Shown in pieces: positions 9,101 to 14,310 of a DNA stretch of 14,310 nucleotides. The DNA is from Chloroflexota bacterium (lineage in GTDB: Bacteria; Chloroflexota; Limnocylindria; Limnocylindrales; CSP1-4), in NCBI GenBank assembly GCA_021785115.1, contig JAJYGO010000396.1, positions 1 to 14,310 on the forward strand, given 5' to 3'. The translations under genes were made by a program, and so were the position numbers. The notes below the pieces were generated by a model that was given only the letters and a program-made list of their open reading frames with translations, was not told the DNA's origin and searched no databases. The first letter of the stretch is position 1. Each line of letters opens with the position of its first letter.

Positions 9101-9661
9101 GTCGCCCGCGACCATGCCCTGGTTGACGGCGCCCAGGGTCACGGCGGCCTCGCCGGTCAGGACGCCGCCGCGGGCTTGGATCCCGTGGCCGAGGATGCCC
9201 ACGGCGTCCACGAGCTCGAGGCCCGCCCGAACGGCGCGCTCGGCGTCGTCCTCGTGGGCCTGGGGGCTGCCCCAGACGGCCATCACCGCGTCGCCGATGA
9301 ACTTCTCGACGACGCCGCCGTAGCGGGCCACGACCTCGCTCGCCAGGTCGAAGAAGCGGCTCAGGGTCTCGCGGACCTCCTCGCTGTCGCGCCCCTCGGC
9401 GTAGGGGGTGAAGCCCACGAGGTCGGCGAACAGGACGCTGACCAGGCGCCGCTGCGCGACGGGAGCCGCCGCCTCGGCCTGGACGCCAGCCCCGGCCGGC
9501 ACCGAGCCCGCGCCGAGCGGCGAGCCGCAGTCGCCGCAGAACCGCTTGCCCGGCGGGTTGGTGGCGCCGCAGACGGCGCAGGCCGACGCCAGCGGCGATC
9601 CGCAGTCACCGCAGAACCGCTTCTCGGCGGGGTTCTGCGCGCCGCACGCCGGGCAGATCAT
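6140..9661 (-). CDS. Zinc-ribbon/class III adenylate cyclase/STAND ATPase/TPR signalling protein
   Basis: This is a 1173-residue cytoplasmic multidomain protein. Residues 3-24 and 28-49 are two near-identical zinc ribbons, each CxxC...CxxC (Cys3/6/17/20 and 28/31/42/45). Residues about 70-245 are a class III nucleotide cyclase domain with metal aspartates Asp80 (LFADLVGFT) and Asp124 (FIGDAVMAVWG), the purine-site Lys120, and the transition-state pair Asn190/Arg194 (DIVNTAARLQ), so it looks catalytically competent. The second substrate-specifying position falls at Met183 rather than the canonical Asp or Thr, which makes ATP versus GTP preference uncertain. Residues about 260-560 are a STAND-type ATPase with Walker A GPAGIGKS (290-297) and Walker B VVMVFEDLHFAD (413-424). 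The remainder is helical and TPR-like, a probable ligand or partner sensor. The ATG at 9661 has a GAGGTG-type ribosome site. The gene lies 106 bp behind the FAD oxidoreductase. Confidence 0.92.
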   Translation of the reverse strand: MICPACGAQNPAEKRFCGDCGSPLASACAVCGATNPPGKRFCGDCGSPLGAGSVPAGAGVQAEAAAPVAQRRLVSVLFADLVGFTPYAEGRDSEEVRETLSRFFDLASEVVARYGGVVEKFIGDAVMAVWGSPQAHEDDAERAVRAGLELVDAVGILGHGIQARGGVLTGEAAVTLGAVNQGMVAGDIVNTAARLQSAAAPGTVLVGESTRRAAAGAIAFEAVGEQALKGKASPVPAWRAMRVIAERGGRNRSEGLEAPFTGRTEELRLLKDLFHATSREGRLRLVSVTGPAGIGKSRLAWEFLKYVDGLVENVWWHDGRCPSLGGGLTFWALGEMVRGRCGLVETDDAATTRAKVKATVEQHLPDADERAWVEPALLALLGVGGSTGVVTATDELFAAWRTFFGRLATSAPVVMVFEDLHFADTGLLDFIDSLLEWSRGAPIYVLTLARPDLLERRPNWGAGRRAFNSLELDPLPDGAMRELLRGLVPGLPEQAAGQIVARADGIPLYAVETVRMLLADGRLVERDGVYVPVGDLASLAVPETLTALIGARLDSLDPDDRSLVQDAAVLGRSFALPALAALTGLDAAELEPRLRALVRREVFSLALDPRSPDRGSYAFVQALIREVAYSTLARRDRKARHLAAARYFEALGSDELAGALAGHCLAAYRDATEGAEATALGTQARLALAAAADRAVALGAHDQAAGFLLSAAEVAGEVAGKAEQVPLLLEAGAEATRAGQYDRGDEVLVRAQALAEALGDLDGVVQATNARAESLLDARRVDDAVELLENARDREAELHDDTRTVLLSLLSRAYMRRGRYAESIATADEALPVSELLRMDRITAETLVNKASSLGFIGRQQEAIALLEGGRRLAARGGWSDLELRAVNNLAATISVDSLNETTRLGADAVALAKKTGDLGMGVFMLQSFSDAAFPALEGWDFWQSTLEEWLRLDLDRRDHIPLISRRTAFRAARAEDVTADLADVIGALADFEDRDMRVALREDLARVAFGAGDLELARAYLEAAHDLMPENESLFDGLARVALHQRDPERLRSLVVEARTSPTRHLRFMVSSIAYAEAALVLAEGRQREALDLYRNAAPMLEAAGNRLAIAWIGPDLLTALPPDDPEVAPWLDRSRELFGRVGARAWLAHLDASAATAAARAAAAATGRVAH
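9515..9655 (-). repeat. Tandem duplication encoding two zinc ribbons
   Basis: Two 22-residue blocks (codons 3-24 and 28-49 of the cyclase gene, 9655-9590 and 9580-9515) repeat with a 75-bp period. Both contain KRFCGDCGSPL, and the DNA is also nearly identical over that part. This is an internal gene duplication, not a mobile element. Confidence 0.8.
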
Positions 9662-9716
9662 CGGCCACCTCGCGCTGGGGCATGGGCGGAGTCCGGGAAC
9701 GCGACTCCCGAGCGTG

Positions 9717-9724
9717 AGCGTAGC
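9717..9724 (-). promoter_or_regulatory. Candidate -10 element GCTACGCT of the cyclase gene
   Basis: On the minus strand GCTACGCT lies 55 nt before the cyclase ATG. It is identical to the element before the DUF1684 gene and similar to those before the osmC-like and cyclic-nucleotide-binding genes. No good -35 hexamer is visible 16-18 nt upstream of it, so support is limited. Confidence 0.35.
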
Positions 9725-9742
9725 CCACCCGGGACCGCCCGC

Positions 9743-9758
9743 GCGCGGCCCCCCGCGC
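9743..9758 (-). terminator. Small hairpin after the FAD oxidoreductase
   Basis: GCGCGG (9743-9748) and CCGCGC (9753-9758) pair around a 4-nt loop. An outer GGACC/GGTCC pair (9732-9736 with 9761-9765) could extend it through an internal loop. It begins about 10 nt beyond the oxidoreductase stop on the minus strand and could separate that gene from the cyclase. No U-tract is present. Confidence 0.4.
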
Positions 9759-9767
9759 AGGGTCCGG

Positions 9768-10970
9768 CTAGTAGGTGACCGTGCGAGGCGCGCCGGCGGC
9801 GGCGAGCGTCGGCCGGTCGAGGCGGTAGGGGTTGGCCGCGTCGTCGGGGTCGGTGCCGGCCACGATCCGGGCCAGGTGCATCGCCGCGCCCGGGCCGCCC
9901 TCGATCCCCCAGCCGTTGTCGCCGGTGTGGAGGTAGAGGCCCTCCACGGGCGTTCCGCCCAACAGCGGCAGGCCGTCGGCGGTGCACGTGTACTGGCCGG
10001 CGCCGAGGTTGACCTCGCCGGCGGTCAGGCGCTCGGCGATGGCCCCCCAGAACGGGACGGCGCGCTCGGCGGCGTCCATCACCACTGCGGGGAACGTCCA
10101 GTCGGCGGGTACCGGGTCGACCGGCTCCGTGCCCGGCTCGTCCTGGCCCATGCCGAGGAAGGCGCCGCCGCCCTCGGGCCTCCAGTAGGCGCCCGTGTCC
10201 GTGTCGAGCGTCATCGGGCCGTCGGCGGGGATCTCTGGCTGGGGCGTGACCATCGCGCGGTGGTGGCGGACCATCTCGACCGGGAGCTCCACGCCGGCCG
10301 TGGCCGCCAGGCGGCGCGAGAACGGCCCGCCCGCGATCACGACGGTCCGCGTCGCGATCACGCCGTCGTCGGTCCGCACGCCGGCCACCCGCCCGCCGTC
10401 GGTCAGGATGGCGACGGCGGCGGTGCCCAGGCGGACCTCGGCGCCGGCGGCGCGCACCAGGCCCTGCGCCACCTCGTACGGCGACAGCCAGCCGTCGCGC
10501 GCCCGGTACGCCGCGGCGGTCACGCGCTCGCCGACCCACGGGAAGCGGCGCCGGACCTCGTCGCCCACGAGCGCCTCCGAGTCGTCCACGCCGACCCCGC
10601 GCGTGGCGGCCACGAACCGGCCCATCGCCGCGGGGCCGTCGTCGGCCGCGGTCAGGAACAGCCAGCCCTGCTGGCGCAGGCCGATCTCCCAGCCCGGCAG
10701 GCCCGTCTCGTCGGCGAAGCGCTCGTAGAAGGCGATGCTGGGCAGGACCAGCCGCGCGTAGTCCGGCTCGTCCCACTGGGCTCGGAAGCAGGCGACGGCC
10801 TGGGCGGTGGTGAGGCCGGCCAGCTGCGGACCGCGCTCGAGGACCAGCGACCGCAGCCCCGACCGGCCGAAGAAGTAGGCGTCCAGCGCCCCGGCAATGC
10901 CGCCGCCGACCACCACCGCCTCGGCGGTGCGGGGGAGCGGCTCGACGCCCCGTCGGACGATCCTGCCCAT
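9768..10970 (-). CDS. FAD-dependent oxidoreductase (DAO family, glycine/sarcosine oxidase-like)
   Basis: The 400-residue protein opens with a Rossmann FAD site: VVVGGGIAGALDAYFFGRSG with glycines at 22, 24 and 27, then Glu45 (LVLERG) for the ribose hydroxyls. The C-terminal FAD segment is TADGLPLLG (330-338) followed by GDNGWGIEGGPG (350-361), as in the D-amino-acid/sarcosine oxidase fold. Such enzymes oxidise the C-N bond of secondary or primary amines (sarcosine, D-amino acids, glycine betaine intermediates). The substrate is not identifiable here. I see no Cys at the position used for covalent flavin in monomeric sarcosine oxidase, so the FAD is probably non-covalent. The ATG at 10970 has only a distant GAGG (about 10 nt), so the start is less certain than the frame. 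It is divergent from the lipoprotein gene and upstream of the cyclase on the same strand. No partner oxidase subunit is nearby. Confidence 0.88.
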   Translation of the reverse strand: MGRIVRRGVEPLPRTAEAVVVGGGIAGALDAYFFGRSGLRSLVLERGPQLAGLTTAQAVACFRAQWDEPDYARLVLPSIAFYERFADETGLPGWEIGLRQQGWLFLTAADDGPAAMGRFVAATRGVGVDDSEALVGDEVRRRFPWVGERVTAAAYRARDGWLSPYEVAQGLVRAAGAEVRLGTAAVAILTDGGRVAGVRTDDGVIATRTVVIAGGPFSRRLAATAGVELPVEMVRHHRAMVTPQPEIPADGPMTLDTDTGAYWRPEGGGAFLGMGQDEPGTEPVDPVPADWTFPAVVMDAAERAVPFWGAIAERLTAGEVNLGAGQYTCTADGLPLLGGTPVEGLYLHTGDNGWGIEGGPGAAMHLARIVAGTDPDDAANPYRLDRPTLAAAGAPRTVTY

Positions 10971-10978
10971 GGCCGGTG

Positions 10979-10992
10979 GACCTCATGACCTC
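10979..10992. repeat. Short direct repeat GACCTC-AT-GACCTC in the divergent intergenic region
   Basis: Two GACCTC copies (10979-10984 and 10987-10992) are 8 bp apart, just upstream of the oxidoreductase start. On the minus strand each reads as a GAGGTC, so they may be ribosome-site sequence rather than an operator. Confidence 0.3.
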
Positions 10993-11197
10993 CAGTTGCG
11001 CCGGGCCGGCCCCGGCTGCCCCGGCGCCCCCGATTGTGCCCAACTCGGCTCGCGCGCGGGGCCCCGGCCGAGCCGGGCGGGACGGCGTCGAGGGCAAGAC
11101 GGGCCGTCGCCGCGCCGGCGGCCGGCCGTCACTCGCCACCCGGCCGGGGCGTCATCATCGGGCCGTGCTCGCTTGTGTTCGCTCACGTTCCCGGGCC

Positions 11198-12139
11198 ATG
11201 GCCCGCCGCCTCGGGGCCGCTCGCCTCGCGCCGCCGACGCGCCGGCGCCTCGCCCGGGGCGCGAGCATCCCGTCAGCGCGGACGCGGCTGGCGCGGGCCG
11301 GGATCGCGCTGGCCACGGCGGTCGTCCTGACGGGCTGTGCGGTCGTCACCGGGCAGGCGCCGAACCCGTCCTCACCGATCGCGACCCCCGCGGCCTCGCC
11401 GCGGGCGCAGGAGCTCGCGCTGGCCCCGCGCAGCGCGCCGTCGCTGCCGCCCACACCCTCTCCGTCGCCCACCGCCGCGGCGGCATCGGCCACCGCCGGC
11501 GCCTCGCCCGACCCCACGGCGACGTCCGCTCCCACGGCGACGCCCAAGCCCCGGCCGTTCGAGATGGACCTCTACCAGGCGGGCGACTTCGTGGGCGAGT
11601 ACAAGGCCACCTGGTGCGTGCCGGCCGCGCTGCAGACCTCGATCAACATCATGAACGACGGCGCCGACACGTCGCGGGCGTTCCAGACGCGGCTGTTCGA
11701 CCTGGCCTCCTCGCTCGAGCCCGGGAACACGGGCGGCGTCGACGCGCAGGCCTGGCCCGACGCCCTCACCAAGCTCGGCTACGGCGGCTACAAGCTCGAC
11801 GTCCGCGGCAGCATCAAGGCGGCCGTGCTGACGGTCGCCAAGGCGATCCGCCTGACGAACCGGCCCGCCGGCCTGATCGTGTGGTACGGCTGGCACTCGT
11901 GGGTGGTGTCGGGCTTCAAGGCGACCGCGGACCCCGCGCTGACCAGCGACTTCAAGGTCACCGGCCTGTACATCGAGGACGTCTGGTACAACCGCCTGTC
12001 CTCGATCTGGGGCTACTCGAACCCGCCCGACACCTTCGTCAAGACGTCCGACCTGGGCATCGACTACAAGCCCTACCGCGAGTGGACGAAGGAGCCCGCG
12101 CGCGACGGCAAGTTCGTGTTCGTGGTGCCGGTCCCCTGA
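11198..12139 (+). CDS. Lipoprotein with C39-like cysteine peptidase domain
   Basis: From the ATG at 11198 the product has 313 residues. An Arg-rich n-region and a hydrophobic stretch end in the lipobox VLTGC (Cys47), which predicts lipid anchoring outside the membrane. Residues about 50-120 are a Ser/Pro/Thr/Ala-rich flexible linker. The C-terminal domain resembles the C39/papain-like fold: ATWCVPAALQTSI with a candidate nucleophile Cys140, a WYGWHSWVVSGF segment with candidate His233, and IEDVWYN with Asp261. C39 peptidases usually mature bacteriocin leaders within ABC transporters. This one is free-standing and surface-exposed, so it may instead be a cell-surface peptidase or an inactive binding domain. 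Start choice is uncertain: no good ribosome site precedes 11198, GTG 11165 and GTG 10976 are in frame, and the long n-region is unusual. The cyclic-nucleotide-binding gene follows after 82 nt. Confidence 0.82.
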   Translation: MARRLGAARLAPPTRRRLARGASIPSARTRLARAGIALATAVVLTGCAVVTGQAPNPSSPIATPAASPRAQELALAPRSAPSLPPTPSPSPTAAAASATAGASPDPTATSAPTATPKPRPFEMDLYQAGDFVGEYKATWCVPAALQTSINIMNDGADTSRAFQTRLFDLASSLEPGNTGGVDAQAWPDALTKLGYGGYKLDVRGSIKAAVLTVAKAIRLTNRPAGLIVWYGWHSWVVSGFKATADPALTSDFKVTGLYIEDVWYNRLSSIWGYSNPPDTFVKTSDLGIDYKPYREWTKEPARDGKFVFVVPVP

Positions 12140-12162
12140 CCTCTGCGGACCCGCACCGTCCG

Positions 12163-12194
12163 TTGACGCGGCGTTTACACGGCCCCGCTAGGCT
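12163..12194 (+). promoter_or_regulatory. Candidate promoter of the cyclic-nucleotide-binding gene
   Basis: TTGACG (12163-12168) is a good -35 match. TAGGCT (12189-12194), preceded by GC, gives the shared GCTANNCT form, but spacing is 20 nt, longer than ideal. It lies 27 nt before the ATG and inside the 82-nt gap after the lipoprotein gene. Confidence 0.4.
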
Positions 12195-12221
12195 CGCGCG
12201 ACCACAGGCCACGGAGGAAGC

Positions 12222-12644
12222 ATGGACCAGTCGGCGATCAGGGCGGAGCTGCGGCGCGTGCCGCTGTTCGGAGCGATGACAGAGGGCTCGATCGACGCGA
12301 TCGCACAGCTCGTGGAGCCGGTCCTGTTCCCGGCCGGCGCTGTGCTGATCGAGGAGGGCGGAGCCGGCGACACCTTCCTGGTGCTCACCGCCGGAACTGT
12401 CAGCGTCGTGCGCGGCGGGGCCGAGGTCGGCAGGCTGGGCGCCGGCGACTTCCTGGGCGAGATCTCGCTCGTCGACGGCAGGCCCCGGTCGGCCACCGTG
12501 ACGGCGACCTCGCCGGTCGAGGCGCTGGTCCTCCACCGCGACGCCTTCCTCGCCCTGATCGACCGCTACCCGTCGGTCCGCCTCGCCATCCTCATGGCGC
12601 TCACGGAGCGGATCCGGAGCAACGCGAGGCGCGCGTCCGACTGA
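12222..12644 (+). CDS. Stand-alone cyclic nucleotide-binding domain protein (CRP/PKA-R type)
   Basis: The 140 residues form one cyclic-nucleotide-binding domain with a short C-terminal helix and no DNA-binding or catalytic domain. The N-terminal helix LRRVPLFGAM is the usual opening of such domains. The phosphate-binding cassette is GDFLGEISLVDGRPRSATV (75-93), with Glu80 for the ribose 2'-OH and Arg89/Ser90 for the cyclic phosphate, all intact. It should therefore bind cAMP or cGMP in the cytoplasm and act through a partner protein. GGAGG (12213-12217) is 4 nt before the ATG. The cyclase encoded 2.5 kb away is a natural source of ligand, though that link is inference. It converges on the HtrA gene across two hairpins. 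Confidence 0.92.
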   Translation: MDQSAIRAELRRVPLFGAMTEGSIDAIAQLVEPVLFPAGAVLIEEGGAGDTFLVLTAGTVSVVRGGAEVGRLGAGDFLGEISLVDGRPRSATVTATSPVEALVLHRDAFLALIDRYPSVRLAILMALTERIRSNARRASD

Positions 12645-12735
12645 GCCCCGCCCACCACTCGGCCGGGGCGGCCGGGCGGGGCGGCGCCCACCGGCCCGGC
12701 GCGAGCCGCGTCCGCAGCCTGCCCGGGAATCGACA

Positions 12736-12761
12736 GGGCCCCGGCGTCGCCGCCGGGGCCC
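12736..12761. terminator. Bidirectional terminator-like hairpin between convergent genes
   Basis: GGGCCCCGGCG (12736-12746) pairs perfectly with CGCCGGGGCCC (12751-12761) around the loop TCGC. It stands between the cyclic-nucleotide-binding gene (+) and the HtrA gene (-), where one symmetrical stem can serve both. No T-tract is present on either side. Confidence 0.7.
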
Positions 12762-12779
12762 GTGCCGCCGGGAGTTGGA

Positions 12780-12799
12780 CGCGGGCTCAGCTGCCCGCG
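12780..12799 (-). terminator. Second hairpin, just after the HtrA stop
   Basis: CGCGGGC (12780-12786) and GCCCGCG (12793-12799) form a 7-bp stem with the loop TCAGCT. It starts about 10 nt beyond the HtrA stop on the minus strand and precedes the stronger hairpin at 12736-12761, so the two may act in tandem. Confidence 0.55.
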
Positions 12800-12809
12800 C
12801 CCCTCAGGA

Positions 12810-14310
12810 CTACACCGATTGCGGGCGAGTCCCGAGTGTGACCGTGACGCTGATCGTCTGCCCGTTGCGCAGGATGCTCAGCGTCGTCTGCTGGCCGGGG
12901 TTGAGCTGGCCGAGCAGCAGGTCCAGGGTGTGCGTGGCGTCGAGCTTGGTGCCGTTGACCGCGGTGATGATGTCGCCTGCGGCGAGGCCGGCCTTCTGGG
13001 CCGGGCCGCCGGCCACGATCGAGGCGCTGCTGCCCGTGGCGCCGCCGTTGCCGTTGGCGCTGCCGCCGTTGCCGTTGGCGTACGGGTTGGTCCCGTTGCC
13101 GAACGGGTTCGTGCCGTTCCCGTACGGGTTGGTGCCGCTGCTGCCGGACCCGGCCTGCAGCTGCGCCTGCTCCTGGGCGGCGGTCGGGATCAGCGCCCCG
13201 CTCGAGACGGGGAGGTTGAGCGACTGCTGGAGGGTCGGGTCGATCGTCTGGAACCGCACGCCGAGCCATGCCCGGGCCAGCGGCTGGCCGGCCGACGCCT
13301 GGGCGAGCAGCGGGCGGGCGATGTCGATCGGGATGGCGAAGCCGATGTTCTGGGCGTTGGACGAGATGGCGGTGTTGATGCCGATCACGTTCCCGCCGGC
13401 GTCGAGCAGCGGGCCGCCGCTGTTGCCGGGGTTGATGGGCGTGTCGGTCTGGATCAGGTTGTCGAGCGTCTCGCCCTCGACGGCGATCTGCCGGCCGAGC
13501 GCGGACACGATGCCGCTGGTCACCGAGTTGGTCAGGTCGCCGAGCGGGCTGCCGATGGCGATGGTCTGCTGGCCGACCTGGATGTTGGCGGACGTGCCGA
13601 TCGGCGCCGTGGGCAGGCCCGAGGCGCCCTCGATCTTGACGATGGCGAGATCGGTCAGGGTGTCGATCCCGTAGATCGAGGCGTTGAACGTCCGGCCGTC
13701 CTTGAGGGTCACCGTGAGCTTGCTCGGGTTGCCCGCGACCACGTGGTGGTTGGTCAGGACCAGGCCGTTGGCGTCGAAGATCACGCCGGAGCCCACGTCC
13801 TGGCCGGTGCTGCTCATCCCGGTGACGGGGTCGGTGGAGGTGGCGCCGTAGGCGGTGATGGTCACGACGGCCGGGCCGACCGCCTTGACGATGTCGGGGA
13901 TGGACGCCTGGCCGTTGGCCGGCAGCGGATTGGCCGGGGTCAGGCTGGGGGCCTGCCCGCTCGGTGCGGTCGCGCCCGAGGCGCCGCTCGACGGCTGGGC
14001 GGCGGTCAGCTGGTTCGCCTGAGCCGTGGGCGCCGGGTGCGTGGCCTCGACGGCCACGTAGGTCGTCCCGGCGGTCAGGACGGCCGTGGCGACGATCGCG
14101 GCGGCCAGGACCATCGGCGTCACGCCGCGGTGGATCCTCGCCTGCGGTGCGTGCGGGGGCGTGGGCGGCAGCGACGCCCAGTCGGCCGCGGCAGGCGGTA
14201 CGACCGGGGGCACGGACGCGGCGGGCGACGCCCAGGGCGACGTCGGGGCGGGCGGCACGGCCGGGGGCCGGGTCCAGGCGGCCGCCGGATCCGCGGCCGG
14301 GGCGGAGGGC
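12810..14310 (-). CDS. HtrA/DegP-type S1C serine protease with PDZ domain (N-terminus runs off the window)
   Basis: HtrA-type proteases degrade or refold damaged proteins outside the cytoplasmic membrane. Numbering is from the GTG at 14258. Residues 1-45 are a Pro/Ala/Trp-rich cytoplasmic segment, 47-69 a transmembrane helix, and 75-115 a Thr/Ser/Pro linker. The trypsin-like domain holds the triad His172 (LTNHHVV), Asp203 (TDLAIVKI) and Ser280 (NPGNSGGPL). A PDZ domain follows from about 328, but between GALI (355-358) and the SIVAGGPAQKAGL carboxylate-loop segment (413-425) it carries about 55 extra residues with TNP[YF][GA]NG repeats. GTG 14258 lacks a ribosome site, and the frame continues upstream with more Pro/Ala-rich sequence to the edge, so the true start is probably outside the window. 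The protein ends at the TAG at 12812-12810. Confidence 0.93.
   Translation of the reverse strand, partial: PSAPAADPAAAWTRPPAVPPAPTSPWASPAASVPPVVPPAAADWASLPPTPPHAPQARIHRGVTPMVLAAAIVATAVLTAGTTYVAVEATHPAPTAQANQLTAAQPSSGASGATAPSGQAPSLTPANPLPANGQASIPDIVKAVGPAVVTITAYGATSTDPVTGMSSTGQDVGSGVIFDANGLVLTNHHVVAGNPSKLTVTLKDGRTFNASIYGIDTLTDLAIVKIEGASGLPTAPIGTSANIQVGQQTIAIGSPLGDLTNSVTSGIVSALGRQIAVEGETLDNLIQTDTPINPGNSGGPLLDAGGNVIGINTAISSNAQNIGFAIPIDIARPLLAQASAGQPLARAWLGVRFQTIDPTLQQSLNLPVSSGALIPTAAQEQAQLQAGSGSSGTNPYGNGTNPFGNGTNPYANGNGGSANGNGGATGSSASIVAGGPAQKAGLAAGDIITAVNGTKLDATHTLDLLLGQLNPGQQTTLSILRNGQTISVTVTLGTRPQSV
13071..13133 (-). repeat. Three 21-bp tandem repeats encoding TNP[YF][GA]NG inside the HtrA PDZ domain
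   Basis: Units at 13113-13133, 13092-13112 and 13071-13091 encode TNPYGNG, TNPFGNG and TNPYANG. They are followed by a degenerate Asn/Gly stretch to about 13032. The units differ by several bases, so the array is not freshly duplicated. Copy number could still vary among strains. Confidence 0.85.

Noticed and set aside
7265..9778. Long plus-strand open frame (837 codons) opposite the cyclase gene
   Set aside because: Its translation is Arg/Gly/Pro/Ala-rich low-complexity sequence with no family motif. It is the antisense shadow of a well-supported gene in very GC-rich DNA.
10976..11197. Upstream extension of the lipoprotein frame to GTG 10976
   Set aside because: The extra 74 residues are Gly/Pro/Arg/Ala-rich and would put a signal peptide deep inside the protein. 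The ATG at 11198 gives a more reasonable lipoprotein N-terminus, although its ribosome site is weak.
12650..12690. G-rich stretch after the cyclic-nucleotide-binding gene as a G-quadruplex
   Set aside because: Only three runs of three or more G lie close together. The fourth run needed is missing, and the stretch looks like general GC richness.

Overview
The window is very GC-rich, uses many GTG starts, and carries no rRNA, tRNA, CRISPR array, insertion sequence or phage gene that I can see. Gene content (GTP-type PEP carboxykinase, a zinc-ribbon/class III cyclase/STAND ATPase/TPR protein, lipoproteins with Ser/Pro/Thr linkers, a membrane-anchored HtrA protease) fits a high-GC, probably environmental bacterium. 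I favour Chloroflexota (Limnocylindria-like) or a deep-branching actinomycete. That placement is inference from gene style, not a measured result.

Layout. (1) 1-1377: the 3' end of a class II aldolase (+) meets mtnA (-) tail to tail. Together they suggest salvage of methylthioadenosine or 5'-deoxyadenosine by-products. (2) 1507-3924 (+): an OsmC-family peroxidase behind a clear promoter with an inverted repeat, then a large hairpin, a DUF1684 protein whose frame has lost any nearby stop, and a secreted phosphoesterase that starts inside that frame and ends at a strong 14-bp hairpin. (3) 4161-5966 (+): PEP carboxykinase (GTP). (4) 6140-10970 (-): an FAD-dependent oxidoreductase, then the 1173-residue cyclase/STAND ATPase. 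(5) 11198-12644 (+): a lipoprotein with a C39-like cysteine peptidase domain, then a stand-alone cyclic-nucleotide-binding domain protein. (6) 12810-14310 (-): an HtrA-type protease with a repeat-rich insert in its PDZ domain. It runs off the right edge.

Connections. The cyclase and the cyclic-nucleotide-binding protein could be writer and reader of one second messenger. The phosphoesterase, the C39-like lipoprotein and HtrA all act outside the cytoplasmic membrane. Four genes (osmC-like, DUF1684, cyclase, cyclic-nucleotide-binding) share a GCTANNCT element 27-55 nt before their starts, which may be the local -10 promoter form. Most of the window is ordinary chromosomal housekeeping and signalling. 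I found no convincing new multi-gene system. The best leads are the PDZ insert in HtrA, the stop-less DUF1684 gene, the inverted repeat in the osmC-like promoter, and the mtnA/aldolase pair.
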